Positions 18,468-26,143 of a stretch of DNA of 34,394 nucleotides are shown here, in pieces. The notes under the pieces were generated by a model. It did no database searches and was not told the origin of the DNA. It saw only the letters and a list, made by a program, of their open reading frames with translations. How positions within the stretch are numbered: the first letter of the stretch is position 1; every line of letters starts with the position of its first letter. The position numbers and the translations under genes are program-made. The stretch comes from an uncultured Bacteroidota bacterium (GTDB taxonomy: Bacteria; Bacteroidota; Bacteroidia; Flavobacteriales; Flavobacteriaceae): the NCBI GenBank assembly GCA_902515395.1, contig CABXUL010000018.1:1-34394 (forward strand), read 5' to 3'.

Positions 18468-19486
18468 TGCTTAAAGAAATTAAAAAAATATTGTGCATTA
18501 TACTGGTGATTTTATCACCGCTAATTGTCAAAGCACAAGAAGATTATGTAGTCAACCAGATTAAGTTCTTGCAAAAATCTAATGCTAGCTTTTTTGGAAT
18601 GAATCAATTAAATAGAGTTGGAGTTCTTTTTAACTCTCTAAAATTAAATGAAACCAGTAATATGGATAACAAATATGCTTTTGGATCCGTTGCTTTTCAG
18701 GATAAAAATTTCTCTCTTGGATTTGATATTAATTCCTTTAAGATAAATGATATTGGATTAACCAATTCATTAGTGAATTTATCATATGTATATAAAATAC
18801 AAATCTCGAACTATTCATATTTTTTGCCTGGTTTAACCCTAGGATTAGGGAGCTCAAGCGTTAATGCTGATAATTTAATTTTTGAGGATCAGCTAAATAT
18901 GTCCACTGGCTTCATTAGCACTGAAACAATTGATCCACTAGCCCCTCTAATAGCAAATATAAATTACTTTGATTTAGGTGCCTCTTTCATTATTCATAAT
19001 GAATTCTATATGATTGGTTTGAGTCTTAAACACCTAAATAAACCTAATATTTCTTATAACAAAGAAGTTCCATATACAAAACCTATACGTGTTGGTCTTC
19101 AAGCAGGTTACGAATTCGACATAAATCCATTTGAAAGAGGTCTTCTTCCAAGATTTTCTTATTTATATACGTTTTTAAATCTTGTAAAATATGGGGAGGC
19201 TATTTATCTAGGATTAAATGAAGAATTTCAACTAGGTGAATTCTCAATTGGATTTACACAACAAACTGGATCGGTTAACTCATTTAGTTTGAACAATTTT
19301 GGAATGACAATAGGACTAGCTCTTGAAAATTTTGATTTTGGATTGCACTATAATTTCTCAAACAGAAAACCAGGAAAAGTCTTCTCCCCCAGTCTATTTG
19401 AGCTGAGTATTATTTTCGACTTTAGCATCTATAGAAGAAACAATAGAGGAATTTATAAAAAGTTACAGATTGATAATTATTACTAA
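18464..19486 (+). CDS. PorP/SprF-family type IX secretion outer-membrane protein
   Basis: The 340-residue product starts with a signal peptide (K-E-I-K-K, hydrophobic stretch, cut before Q-E-D). The rest is amphipathic beta strands ending near a short basic tail, as expected of an outer-membrane beta barrel. Near the N-terminus, S-F-F-G-M-N-Q-L-N-R-V-G is the family's conserved region. The start ATG at 18464 overlaps the adhesin stop (ATGA), with a second ATG at 18467, so translation is probably coupled. In Flavobacterium johnsoniae, SprF is encoded next to SprB and is required for its export; by position this protein is probably the dedicated partner of the giant adhesin. PorP and SprF cannot be told apart here. 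Its 3' end lies 4 bp from that of the convergent cysteine synthase gene. Confidence 0.85.
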   Translation: MMLKEIKKILCIILVILSPLIVKAQEDYVVNQIKFLQKSNASFFGMNQLNRVGVLFNSLKLNETSNMDNKYAFGSVAFQDKNFSLGFDINSFKINDIGLTNSLVNLSYVYKIQISNYSYFLPGLTLGLGSSSVNADNLIFEDQLNMSTGFISTETIDPLAPLIANINYFDLGASFIIHNEFYMIGLSLKHLNKPNISYNKEVPYTKPIRVGLQAGYEFDINPFERGLLPRFSYLYTFLNLVKYGEAIYLGLNEEFQLGEFSIGFTQQTGSVNSFSLNNFGMTIGLALENFDFGLHYNFSNRKPGKVFSPSLFELSIIFDFSIYRRNNRGIYKKLQIDNYY

Positions 19487-19490
19487 TAAA

Positions 19491-20474
19491 TTACTCCTTT
19501 ATAAACCCTTTTTCAATCATCCATTCATCATTGTAGATCTTAGCGATGTAACGGCTTCCAGAATCATGAAGTAATACAACTACAACATCATCAGAATTAA
19601 AATTATCTTTTAATTGTAAAACAGCCTTAACTGCAGCGCCGCATGAATTTCCAGCAAATATACCTTCTTCTCTAGCAAGTTTTCGAGTATATAATGCTGC
19701 ATCTTTATCTGTAACTTTTTCAAAATGATCAATACTTTCGAAGTTTACATTTTCAGGTAATATATCCTCACCAATTCCCTCAGTTACATAAGGATATATT
19801 TCATTCTCATCGAAAATACCTGTTTCATGATATTTTTTAAAAACAGAACCATAAGTATCTACACCCCAAATTTTGATTGAAGGATTCCTTTCTTTTAAAT
19901 ACTTTGCGACACCAGAAATAGTTCCACCTGTCCCAACACCTACAACAAAGTGTGTAATCTTTCCATCAGTTTGATCCCATATTTCAGGACCAGTCTGTTC
20001 ATAATGTGCGATACTATTAGAAGGATTATCATATTGATTAACATACCAAGAATTTGGAGTTTCATCGGCCAAACTTTTTGAAACACTATAATAAGATCGA
20101 GGATCATCGGGCGCTACAGCTGTAGGACATACGACTACTTTAGCCCCCATGGCTCTTAGAACATCAAATTTTTCTTTGGATTGCTTATCATTAGAAACGC
20201 ATATTAATTTATATCCCTTCACAATAGCAGCAAGAGCCAATCCCATTCCAGTATTGCCTGAGGTTCCCTCAATAATAACACCACCTGGTTTTAATCTTCC
20301 GTCAGCTTCAGCATCCTCAACCATTTTTACTGCCATTCGATCTTTAATAGAGTTTCCTGGATTGAAACTTTCAACTTTTGCCAAAACCAAAGCTGGGATC
20401 TCCTTGGTAATTGTGTTTAGCTTTACTAATGGAGTATTACCAATAGTCTCTAAAATATTTTTGGAGTATTTCAT
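19491..20474 (-). CDS. PLP-dependent cysteine synthase / cystathionine beta-synthase family enzyme
   Basis: This 327-residue fold-type II PLP enzyme catalyses beta-replacement on serine or O-acetylserine, making cysteine with sulfide or cystathionine with homocysteine. The PLP lysine is K44 in N-S-I-K-D. G-T-S-G-N-T-G (70-76) should bind the substrate carboxylate and G-T-G-G-T (181-185) the PLP phosphate. The C-terminal D-E-W-M-I-E-K-G-F resembles eukaryotic-type cystathionine beta-synthase cores more than CysK, but there are no regulatory CBS domains. Length is normal for the catalytic core. The true substrate cannot be settled from sequence. It starts with ATG 61 bp downstream of the FtsX-family gene on the same strand. 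A TATCTTTA box lies just upstream, so it may have its own promoter. Confidence 0.88.
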   Translation of the reverse strand: MKYSKNILETIGNTPLVKLNTITKEIPALVLAKVESFNPGNSIKDRMAVKMVEDAEADGRLKPGGVIIEGTSGNTGMGLALAAIVKGYKLICVSNDKQSKEKFDVLRAMGAKVVVCPTAVAPDDPRSYYSVSKSLADETPNSWYVNQYDNPSNSIAHYEQTGPEIWDQTDGKITHFVVGVGTGGTISGVAKYLKERNPSIKIWGVDTYGSVFKKYHETGIFDENEIYPYVTEGIGEDILPENVNFESIDHFEKVTDKDAALYTRKLAREEGIFAGNSCGAAVKAVLQLKDNFNSDDVVVVLLHDSGSRYIAKIYNDEWMIEKGFIKE

Positions 20475-20490
20475 TGATTAATTTTCAAAG

Positions 20491-20498
20491 TAAAGATA
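20491..20498 (-). promoter_or_regulatory. Candidate -7 box for the cysteine/cystathionine synthase
   Basis: On the minus strand this reads TATCTTTA, one base from the Bacteroidota -7 consensus TAnnTTTG, 16 nt before the ATG. No TTG is found at a suitable -33 distance, so support is weak. Confidence 0.25.
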
Positions 20499-20535
20499 CC
20501 ACATACTTTATAAAAATTAAATAAGCGTTATTAAA

Positions 20536-21771
20536 CTAACGGAATTGCAATACTTTCGATGCACTTATATTGTTAATAACTAATAATGGTATAAATAACA
20601 AAATACTACTTACAAACAAAACTCCAAGATTGATAAATATTAAATCGAAAAAATCAATCATTACTGGGGCCTCATTTACATAATAAGTAGAAGGATCTAG
20701 TCGAACCCAGCCAAAATGCTTTTGGCTAAAATAAAATATTAATCCAAATAAATTTCCCCAAAAAAGACCATATCCCATAATAACTATTCCATTATATAAA
20801 AATATTTTACGAATCAAACCGTTATCAGCACCGATCGTCTTAAATAAACCTATCATTCGAGTTCTCTCTAACACCAAAACCAACAAAGTAGTTGACATAT
20901 TGATAACACCAACCACAATCATAATAATAATAATAATCAATATATTAAAGTCGAAAAGTGATATCCACTGAAAAATTGTAGCATATTGTCTCGAGATTTT
21001 AACAGCATCCAAATCAGACGGTAACTTGACATAAATCGATTTTTCAATAGAATTTAATAAGTTTAAATCTGAAATAAAAACTTCATAGGCACCAATCTGA
21101 TTTGATTTCCATTTATTTATGCGTTGAATATGCTTGATATCTCCTAATATAAAGTTATTATCGAAATCAGAAAAACCTGATGAAAAAAGACCTTTAATCT
21201 TAAACCTACGAATATTAGGTATATTCTGTGACATCGAATTCTGAAAAAAAGCTGAAATCTGATCACCTACTCCAACAGATAATCGGTTTGCAATAACTTG
21301 TGATATCAAAATTTGTTCAGAGGGAAGGTCAGTGAATTCTGGAAAACTACCTTCCACTAAAAAGCTTTTTAAACTTTCCCATTTATAGTCATCTGATACA
21401 CCCTTAAAGACAATCCCGTCAAAATCAATCTCAGACTTTAATAATCCAGCCTTAATCGCTACTTTTTGAACATGTGTTACTCCAGGTTCGTTTTTCAACA
21501 TCCCATAAATCTCTTGAGTATTAGTAATGGGTAGAACTGAGATTTGAGATTCACTATTCTCAAAAGGAGATACAACAATATGACTATTAAAAGTAGCTGT
21601 TTTATTTTCAATATGTTTCTGTAAGCCCTTACCTGTTGAAACAGCTATTATAATCGTTGTGATTCCAATTGCAACAGCCAATATGGCTATTTTAATTATA
21701 CGAGCAGAAACACTACCTTTATCTAAATGACCAATACGCATCCGGCGCGAAATAAATAAAGGTAAATTCAA
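20536..21771 (-). CDS. FtsX-family ABC permease, LolC/LolE-like
   Basis: The 411-residue protein has the topology of lipoprotein-release or MacB-type permeases. There is one membrane helix near residues 24-46, a periplasmic domain of about 220 residues, then three helices (about 272-298, 320-345, 372-400). The last part is the FtsX domain, including E-R-T-R-M-I-G-L-F-K-T-I-G-A, the cytoplasmic coupling segment seen in LolC/E. It probably works with a separately encoded ATPase (LolD-like), as none is present here, to extract lipoproteins from the inner membrane. The best start is TTG at 21771 (M-N-L-P-L-F-I-S-R-R, matching the family N-terminus). ATG at 21741 is the alternative and would remove this segment. 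It is divergent from the muramidase gene, with 14 bp between starts. Confidence 0.82.
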   Translation of the reverse strand: MNLPLFISRRMRIGHLDKGSVSARIIKIAILAVAIGITTIIIAVSTGKGLQKHIENKTATFNSHIVVSPFENSESQISVLPITNTQEIYGMLKNEPGVTHVQKVAIKAGLLKSEIDFDGIVFKGVSDDYKWESLKSFLVEGSFPEFTDLPSEQILISQVIANRLSVGVGDQISAFFQNSMSQNIPNIRRFKIKGLFSSGFSDFDNNFILGDIKHIQRINKWKSNQIGAYEVFISDLNLLNSIEKSIYVKLPSDLDAVKISRQYATIFQWISLFDFNILIIIIIMIVVGVINMSTTLLVLVLERTRMIGLFKTIGADNGLIRKIFLYNGIVIMGYGLFWGNLFGLIFYFSQKHFGWVRLDPSTYYVNEAPVMIDFFDLIFINLGVLFVSSILLFIPLLVINNISASKVLQFR

Positions 21772-21773
21772 AT

Positions 21774-21781
21774 TAAATTTG
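21774..21781 (+). promoter_or_regulatory. Candidate -7 box for the DUF1343 gene
   Basis: TAAATTTG fits the TAnnTTTG consensus exactly and ends 4 nt before the ATG at 21786. Transcription from it would begin at or next to the start codon. No clear TTG lies at the -33 distance. Confidence 0.35.
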
Positions 21782-21785
21782 TTTT

Positions 21786-22943
21786 ATGAAAGACTCTTTC
21801 AAAAGTACATTTTTATTTTTTCTTTTCTTTAATTTAGGTTTTATATGCCTTGGTCAACAAAAGATAATTACTGGTGCGGAACAGATTCCTAAATATATCG
21901 ATATTCTTAAGGATCAAAATATTGGAATAATAGCCAACAAGTCTTCAATTCTATCCATAAACAGTCACCTTATTGATACCCTTATATCACTTGGTATGAA
22001 TATAAATAAAGTCTTTGTCCCTGAACATGGCTTTAGAGGAGAGGCAGACGCAGGAGAAAAAATATTTAGTCAAAAAGATCCGAAAACTGGCCTCACAATA
22101 CTCTCTCTTTACGGAAACCAAAGAAAACCAACTAACGAACAGCTTAAAGGTATATCAACTATGGTCTTTGATCTTCAAGATGTTGGAGTAAGATTCTATA
22201 CTTACATTTCAACTCTTCACTACATAATGGAGGCCTGTGCTGAGAAAAATATTACATTAATTGTCTTAGATCGTCCCAATCCTAATGGACACTTTATTGA
22301 TGGGCCTGTATTAGAAAATGACTGTAAAAGTTTTGTAGGAATGCACCCAGTTCCAATAGTATATGGAATGACCATAGGAGAATATGCTCAAATGATTAAC
22401 GGTGAAGGATGGTTAAATAATCAAATAAAATGTCAACTTAAGGTAATAAAGTTGAATAACTATACCCACAAAACCAACTACGAATTACCTTTGAGACCCT
22501 CCCCCAATCTTCCTAATTCTCAAGCCATTGCTTTATACCCAAGTCTCTGTTTATTAGAGCCTACCGTTATCAGTGTGGGTAGAGGAACTGAAATGCAATT
22601 CCAGATTTTCGGCCATCCAAATCTACCTAAATCAAAATTTAACTTTACACCTAAATCTAATTTTGGTGCTAAGTACCCTAAACTAGAAAATAAAATTTGT
22701 TATGGAGTAGACCTTAGAAAATATAATACGACAAATAAAATTGAACTCAAATGGATCATTGATTCTTATAGTAATTTTCCAGAACCCAAAAGTTTTTTTA
22801 AAGAAGGTTTCTATAGGATTGCAGGAACCAAAAAACTAAAAACACAGATTGAAGAAGGATTGAGTGAAAAAGAGATTAGGAGAACTTGGGAAGAGGGTCT
22901 GATTAATTTTAAAAAAATTAGGCTTAAATATTTACTTTATTAG
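21786..22943 (+). CDS. namZ: DUF1343 family exo-beta-N-acetylmuramidase (NamZ-like), exported
   Basis: The 385-residue product has a signal peptide (residues 1-24, cleavage before Q-Q-K), so it acts outside the cytoplasm. Family motifs are clear: V-P-E-H-G-F-R-G-E-A-D-A-G (78-90), D-L-Q-D-V-G-V-R-F-Y-T-Y (129-140), D-R-P-N-P-N-G (162-168), H-P-V-P-I-V-Y-G-M-T-I-G-E-Y (187-200) and, later, G-R-G-T-E. DUF1343 proteins include B. subtilis NamZ, which removes terminal MurNAc from peptidoglycan fragments; the role here in wall turnover or recycling is by family. The length is normal. The methyltransferase gene begins 5 bp after its stop, suggesting one transcript. The enzymatic call is strong at family level; the exact substrate is inferred. 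Confidence 0.85.
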   Translation: MKDSFKSTFLFFLFFNLGFICLGQQKIITGAEQIPKYIDILKDQNIGIIANKSSILSINSHLIDTLISLGMNINKVFVPEHGFRGEADAGEKIFSQKDPKTGLTILSLYGNQRKPTNEQLKGISTMVFDLQDVGVRFYTYISTLHYIMEACAEKNITLIVLDRPNPNGHFIDGPVLENDCKSFVGMHPVPIVYGMTIGEYAQMINGEGWLNNQIKCQLKVIKLNNYTHKTNYELPLRPSPNLPNSQAIALYPSLCLLEPTVISVGRGTEMQFQIFGHPNLPKSKFNFTPKSNFGAKYPKLENKICYGVDLRKYNTTNKIELKWIIDSYSNFPEPKSFFKEGFYRIAGTKKLKTQIEEGLSEKEIRRTWEEGLINFKKIRLKYLLY

Positions 22944-22948
22944 AAATA

Positions 22949-23665
22949 GTGAGTAATAAATTAGATTTATTCGGTAAAGCATTGTGGGATTATTATAAAA
23001 AAAAGGGAGCAAACAAGATAATAACTTGGACAAGTCTCACCGAAGAAGATCCAATTCTTCTAAGCCATTTTTTTAGATCCTTTGATGAAATGCCCAAGTT
23101 GGAACAAAAAGCATTAAATCTTTCAAAGGGAAAGGTTTTGGATGTAGGTTGTGGAGCAGGGAGTCACAGTCTGTATTTACAGAATAAAATGAAACTTGAA
23201 GTCTTTGGAATTGACCATTCACCTGGTGCAATAGCAACTGCTAATGCAAGAGGCTTAAAAAATACAATTGAGCAATCAATTTTTGATTATAAAGAAGAAA
23301 TCTTTGATACCATTTTACTCTTGATGAATGGACCGGGTATATGTGGTAAACTGAAGAATTTAAGAGGCTTACTAATACATCTTGCCAGCCTTCTTGATTA
23401 TGGTGGGCAAATTCTATTAGATTCGTCTAATTTAATATACTTATTTGACCAAACCGAGAGTGGTGAAAGAATCCTACCTACATCAAATTATTATGGAGAA
23501 TTAGAATATGGGATTAGTTATGATAATAAAAAAATTACTTTTCCATGGTTATATGTCGATATTGAAAGCCTAAAGCAGGCTGCTTCCGAGGTGGGTTTAA
23601 TAACCCATATTATTATGATGGGAGAAAACTGGGATTATTTAGCACGTTTAGTTAAGGAATGTTAA
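22949..23665 (+). CDS. Class I SAM-dependent methyltransferase
   Basis: The 238-residue protein has a Rossmann methyltransferase core. Motif I is K-V-L-D-V-G-C-G-A-G-S-H (62-73), the acidic post-I region is V-F-G-I-D-H-S (85-91), and D-T-I-L-L-L-M-N-G resembles motif IV. The start is GTG at 22949, 5 bp after the muramidase stop; no in-frame ATG lies nearby, and motif spacing needs this N-terminus. The substrate is not recognisable, and an N-terminal region of about 55 residues precedes the core. The last 14 bp overlap the 3' end of queE on the other strand. Confidence 0.8.
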   Translation: MSNKLDLFGKALWDYYKKKGANKIITWTSLTEEDPILLSHFFRSFDEMPKLEQKALNLSKGKVLDVGCGAGSHSLYLQNKMKLEVFGIDHSPGAIATANARGLKNTIEQSIFDYKEEIFDTILLLMNGPGICGKLKNLRGLLIHLASLLDYGGQILLDSSNLIYLFDQTESGERILPTSNYYGELEYGISYDNKKITFPWLYVDIESLKQAASEVGLITHIIMMGENWDYLARLVKEC

Positions 23666-24284
23666 GGTATTTATGAGTCTGAAGGGAAACCCTCCATTTT
23701 GGATTTTTCATAATATAATCAACGATTAACGGGATCATTTTTTCCCTTTTACTCCATTCAGGTTGGAGATAAAGCTTACAATCCAAACGTACGTTTTGAG
23801 CTTGTGACTCAGCAAAACTAAAGTCATCTTTGTTGTAAATAATAATTTTTAGTTCATCTGCCCTATTGTAGGCATTTACCATTGGTAATTTATTTTTCTT
23901 TGGCGATAGACAAAACCAATCCCAATATCCAGAGATCGGATAGGCTCCAGAGGTTTCAATATGAATTTTGATGGAAAGCGACTTTAAGCCTTGCGTTAGT
24001 GGTCCCATATTCCACATCAAAGGCTCCCCCCCGGTAACTACTACTGTGTCTGAACACTTTTTAGCGGCATTAATTATTTTTGTAATAGAAGTAACAGGGT
24101 GAAGATTGGGATTCCAACTTTCCTTAACATCGCACCAGTGACATCCTACATCACAACCTCCTACTCTAATAAAGTAAGCAGCACTTCCTTTATAATAACC
24201 CTCTCCTTGAATTGTATTAAAAGCTTCCATCAAAGGAAGAACCTCACCCAATTCAAGCTTTTGATCTTTTTTTTGAAGATACAT
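23652..24284 (-). CDS. queE: 7-carboxy-7-deazaguanine synthase QueE (radical SAM)
   Basis: QueE rearranges 6-carboxy-tetrahydropterin to 7-carboxy-7-deazaguanine in queuosine/preQ0 synthesis, using SAM and a 4Fe-4S cluster. The 210-residue protein begins M-Y-L-Q-K-K. N-T-I-Q-G-E-G (23-29) and the cluster motif C44-x3-C48-x2-C51 followed by D are diagnostic, and V-T-G-G-E-P-L is the GGE motif for SAM. The open frame extends 34 codons further upstream to 24386, but that extension is hydrophobic, unlike QueE, and runs over a -7 box, so ATG at 24284 is chosen. No other queuosine gene is in the window. Its 3' end overlaps the methyltransferase by 14 bp, convergently. Confidence 0.88.
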   Translation of the reverse strand: MYLQKKDQKLELGEVLPLMEAFNTIQGEGYYKGSAAYFIRVGGCDVGCHWCDVKESWNPNLHPVTSITKIINAAKKCSDTVVVTGGEPLMWNMGPLTQGLKSLSIKIHIETSGAYPISGYWDWFCLSPKKNKLPMVNAYNRADELKIIIYNKDDFSFAESQAQNVRLDCKLYLQPEWSKREKMIPLIVDYIMKNPKWRVSLQTHKYLNIP

Positions 24285-24288
24285 ATAG

Positions 24289-24296
24289 CAAAGATA
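24289..24296 (-). promoter_or_regulatory. Candidate -7 box for queE
   Basis: The minus strand reads TATCTTTG, an exact TAnnTTTG match, 4 nt before the chosen ATG. A TTG at 24310-24312 is only 13 nt away, shorter than usual spacing. The box supports the shorter start and suggests a leaderless mRNA. Confidence 0.4.
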
Positions 24297-24330
24297 AAGT
24301 ATAAGGCTCCAAAGTTCTGTTAAAAAAAGG

Positions 24331-24338
24331 TATATTTG
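24331..24338 (+). promoter_or_regulatory. Candidate -7 box for the unknown membrane protein gene
   Basis: TATATTTG is an exact TAnnTTTG match, 33 nt before the ATG at 24372. No good -33 TTG is seen. It is divergent from the queE promoter within the same 87-bp gap. Confidence 0.35.
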
Positions 24339-24371
24339 ATGGGAACCTAACTTGAGAATTATTAAATAAAT

Positions 24372-25259
24372 ATGAAACGATGGCAAAAAGTGATTGACTC
24401 TACTTACGCTAAAGTTTTCTCAGATTCAAATCAAAAAAGGATCGAATTTGCTACCCTTTGGTTTTCTCTTATTGGTTTTGTCATTCACCTGGTTCTTATT
24501 TATGCCAAAAAATTTAATTGGTTTAATATACCTTTTGAGGCCAATTTACTCATTGATCCAATTTCTGCGATATATACTCCATTTTCTATCATTCTCGTTT
24601 ATGAGATTTATCTCTTAGTTGTAAACCTTCCAAGATCTTTTACTCATTCTGTTTCCAAACAATTTGAAATTATTTCTCTAATTCTAATTAGAAGGATTTT
24701 TGCTGACATTCCTCAAATTGATCTGAATGCAAATTGGTTAAATACTCCAGAAAATCTTCAATTAGTATGCGATGTTTTTGGGGTCCTGATTCTTTTTTAC
24801 CTTATCTTTCTTTTCAATAAAGGCAGGTTAAAGTTGCCTAAAAAACCATTAAATCCAAATATAACAAGCTTTGTTACTTCTAAAAAAGCAGTTAGTCTTA
24901 TTTTATTACCCATTTTGGTAGTTACCTCGTTTTTCAGTGCCTATTCCTGGATTTATGAACTTATGTCAAACAATACAAGTACAGATATCAATTCAATATT
25001 TTACAATGAATTTTTTACAATCTTGATTTTAGCTGATGTTTTCATTCTACTACTTTCTTTTCAATATACTGAAAGGTACTCTCAATTAATACGAAACACA
25101 GGATTTGTAATATGTACCATACTAATTCGTCTGTCCTTTGGAGTTAAAGGGCTGACCAATGTGATATTGATTGTTTCTTCAGTTGCATTTGGATTATTGA
25201 TACTTACAATTTACAACTTAGAGGAGAACCCTGAAAAAAAATCTATAAACCCAGATTGA
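24372..25259 (+). CDS. Uncharacterised polytopic membrane protein (295 aa)
   Basis: I do not recognise the family. The protein has a basic N-terminus (about 20 residues) and six or seven hydrophobic segments near residues 25-45, 62-86, 131-148, 176-198, 213-232, 245-260 and 262-282. Between the second and third is an amphipathic stretch with a conserved-looking L-I-R-R-I-F-A-D-I-P. The tail is short, charged and cytoplasmic-like. A channel or transporter is possible, but no motif supports either. The ATG start follows a TATATTTG box by 33 nt. The stop is 2 bp from the convergent end of folD, so it is an isolated single-gene unit. Confidence 0.7.
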   Translation: MKRWQKVIDSTYAKVFSDSNQKRIEFATLWFSLIGFVIHLVLIYAKKFNWFNIPFEANLLIDPISAIYTPFSIILVYEIYLLVVNLPRSFTHSVSKQFEIISLILIRRIFADIPQIDLNANWLNTPENLQLVCDVFGVLILFYLIFLFNKGRLKLPKKPLNPNITSFVTSKKAVSLILLPILVVTSFFSAYSWIYELMSNNTSTDINSIFYNEFFTILILADVFILLLSFQYTERYSQLIRNTGFVICTILIRLSFGVKGLTNVILIVSSVAFGLLILTIYNLEENPEKKSINPD

Positions 25260-25261
25260 GC

Positions 25262-26140
25262 CTAGTTGGCTCTCCGCTCACATGAGAGTAAAGTATTCTT
25301 CAATAACATTGCAATGGTCATAGGTCCAACACCACCAGGTACAGGGGTTATATAACTTGATTTTAAAGCTACATCTTTAAAATCTACATCCCCTTTAATT
25401 ACATAACCTTTAGGATAATTTTCGTCTGCAACTCTCGTGATTCCCACATCTATAATAATTACACCTTCTTTAACCATATCTCCCTTAAGAAATTCTGGAA
25501 TTCCAAGAGCTGATATAATTATATCGGCCTTTTGAGTAAGTTTTTCTAAATTATTTGTTCTGCTATGGGCTAACGTTACCGTAGCATTCCCAGGATTTCC
25601 CTTCTGGCTCATCAATATACTAATCGGACGACCAACTATATGGCTTCTACCAATAACTACACAATGTTTTCCTGAAATATCAAGCCTGTATCTTTTGAGC
25701 ATTTCCATAATGCCAAATGGGGTAGCAGGAATAAAAGATTCCATATCCAATGCCATACGTCCAAAATTAGCAGGATGAAAGCCATCTACGTCTTTATTTG
25801 GATCAATAGCCATAAGAATTTTCTCTTCATCTATATGTTTGGGTAAAGGAAGCTGAACTATATATCCGTCTAGGGTCAGATCACTATTAAGGGCCTTAAT
25901 TTTTGATAGTAAAGCTTCCTGGGAGATAGAATCTTCAAGTCTTATAAGAGTTGACTTAAAACCTACTTGCTCGCAAGACCTAACTTTGCTTCCAACATAA
26001 GTTAGACTAGCACCATCATTACCAACTAAAACTGCAGCCAGATGGGGGACTTTTAATCCATTATCTTTTCTTGCGATTACTGCTAATTTTATTTCTTCCT
26101 TGATTTGTTGGGATAACTTTTTCCCGTCTAGTAATTCCAT
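25262..26140 (-). CDS. folD: Bifunctional methylenetetrahydrofolate dehydrogenase/cyclohydrolase FolD
   Basis: FolD interconverts 5,10-methylene-, 5,10-methenyl- and 10-formyl-tetrahydrofolate with NADP in the cytosol, supplying formyl groups for purines and initiator tRNA. The 292 residues carry Y48-x-x-x-K52 (catalytic), D-G-Y-I-V-Q-L-P-L-P (91-100), K-D-V-D-G-F-H-P (116-123), the nucleotide-binding G-R-S-H-I-V-G-R-P (164-172), and a C-terminal P-V-P-G-G-V-G-P-M-T. The loop N-P-G-N-A-T-V-T-L, which I recall from Bacteroidota orthologues, is present. It starts with ATG 3 bp after ffh and is almost certainly cotranscribed with it. Confidence 0.96.
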   Translation of the reverse strand: MELLDGKKLSQQIKEEIKLAVIARKDNGLKVPHLAAVLVGNDGASLTYVGSKVRSCEQVGFKSTLIRLEDSISQEALLSKIKALNSDLTLDGYIVQLPLPKHIDEEKILMAIDPNKDVDGFHPANFGRMALDMESFIPATPFGIMEMLKRYRLDISGKHCVVIGRSHIVGRPISILMSQKGNPGNATVTLAHSRTNNLEKLTQKADIIISALGIPEFLKGDMVKEGVIIIDVGITRVADENYPKGYVIKGDVDFKDVALKSSYITPVPGGVGPMTIAMLLKNTLLSCERRAN

Positions 26141-26143
26141 AAT

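Noticed and set aside
19491-20474. A specific call of CysK or CysM
   Set aside because: The C-terminal D-E-W-M-I-E-K-G-F region is closer to cystathionine beta-synthase cores, and the substrate cannot be decided from sequence, so a family-level name was kept.
20149-20481. A 110-codon plus-strand frame opposite the cysteine synthase gene
   Set aside because: It is entirely antisense to a well-conserved enzyme and shows no domain; it is a shadow frame.
24285-24386. A longer QueE with 34 extra N-terminal residues
   Set aside because: The extension is hydrophobic and unlike QueE, and it would be translated across an exact -7 box; ATG at 24284 gives the normal N-terminus.
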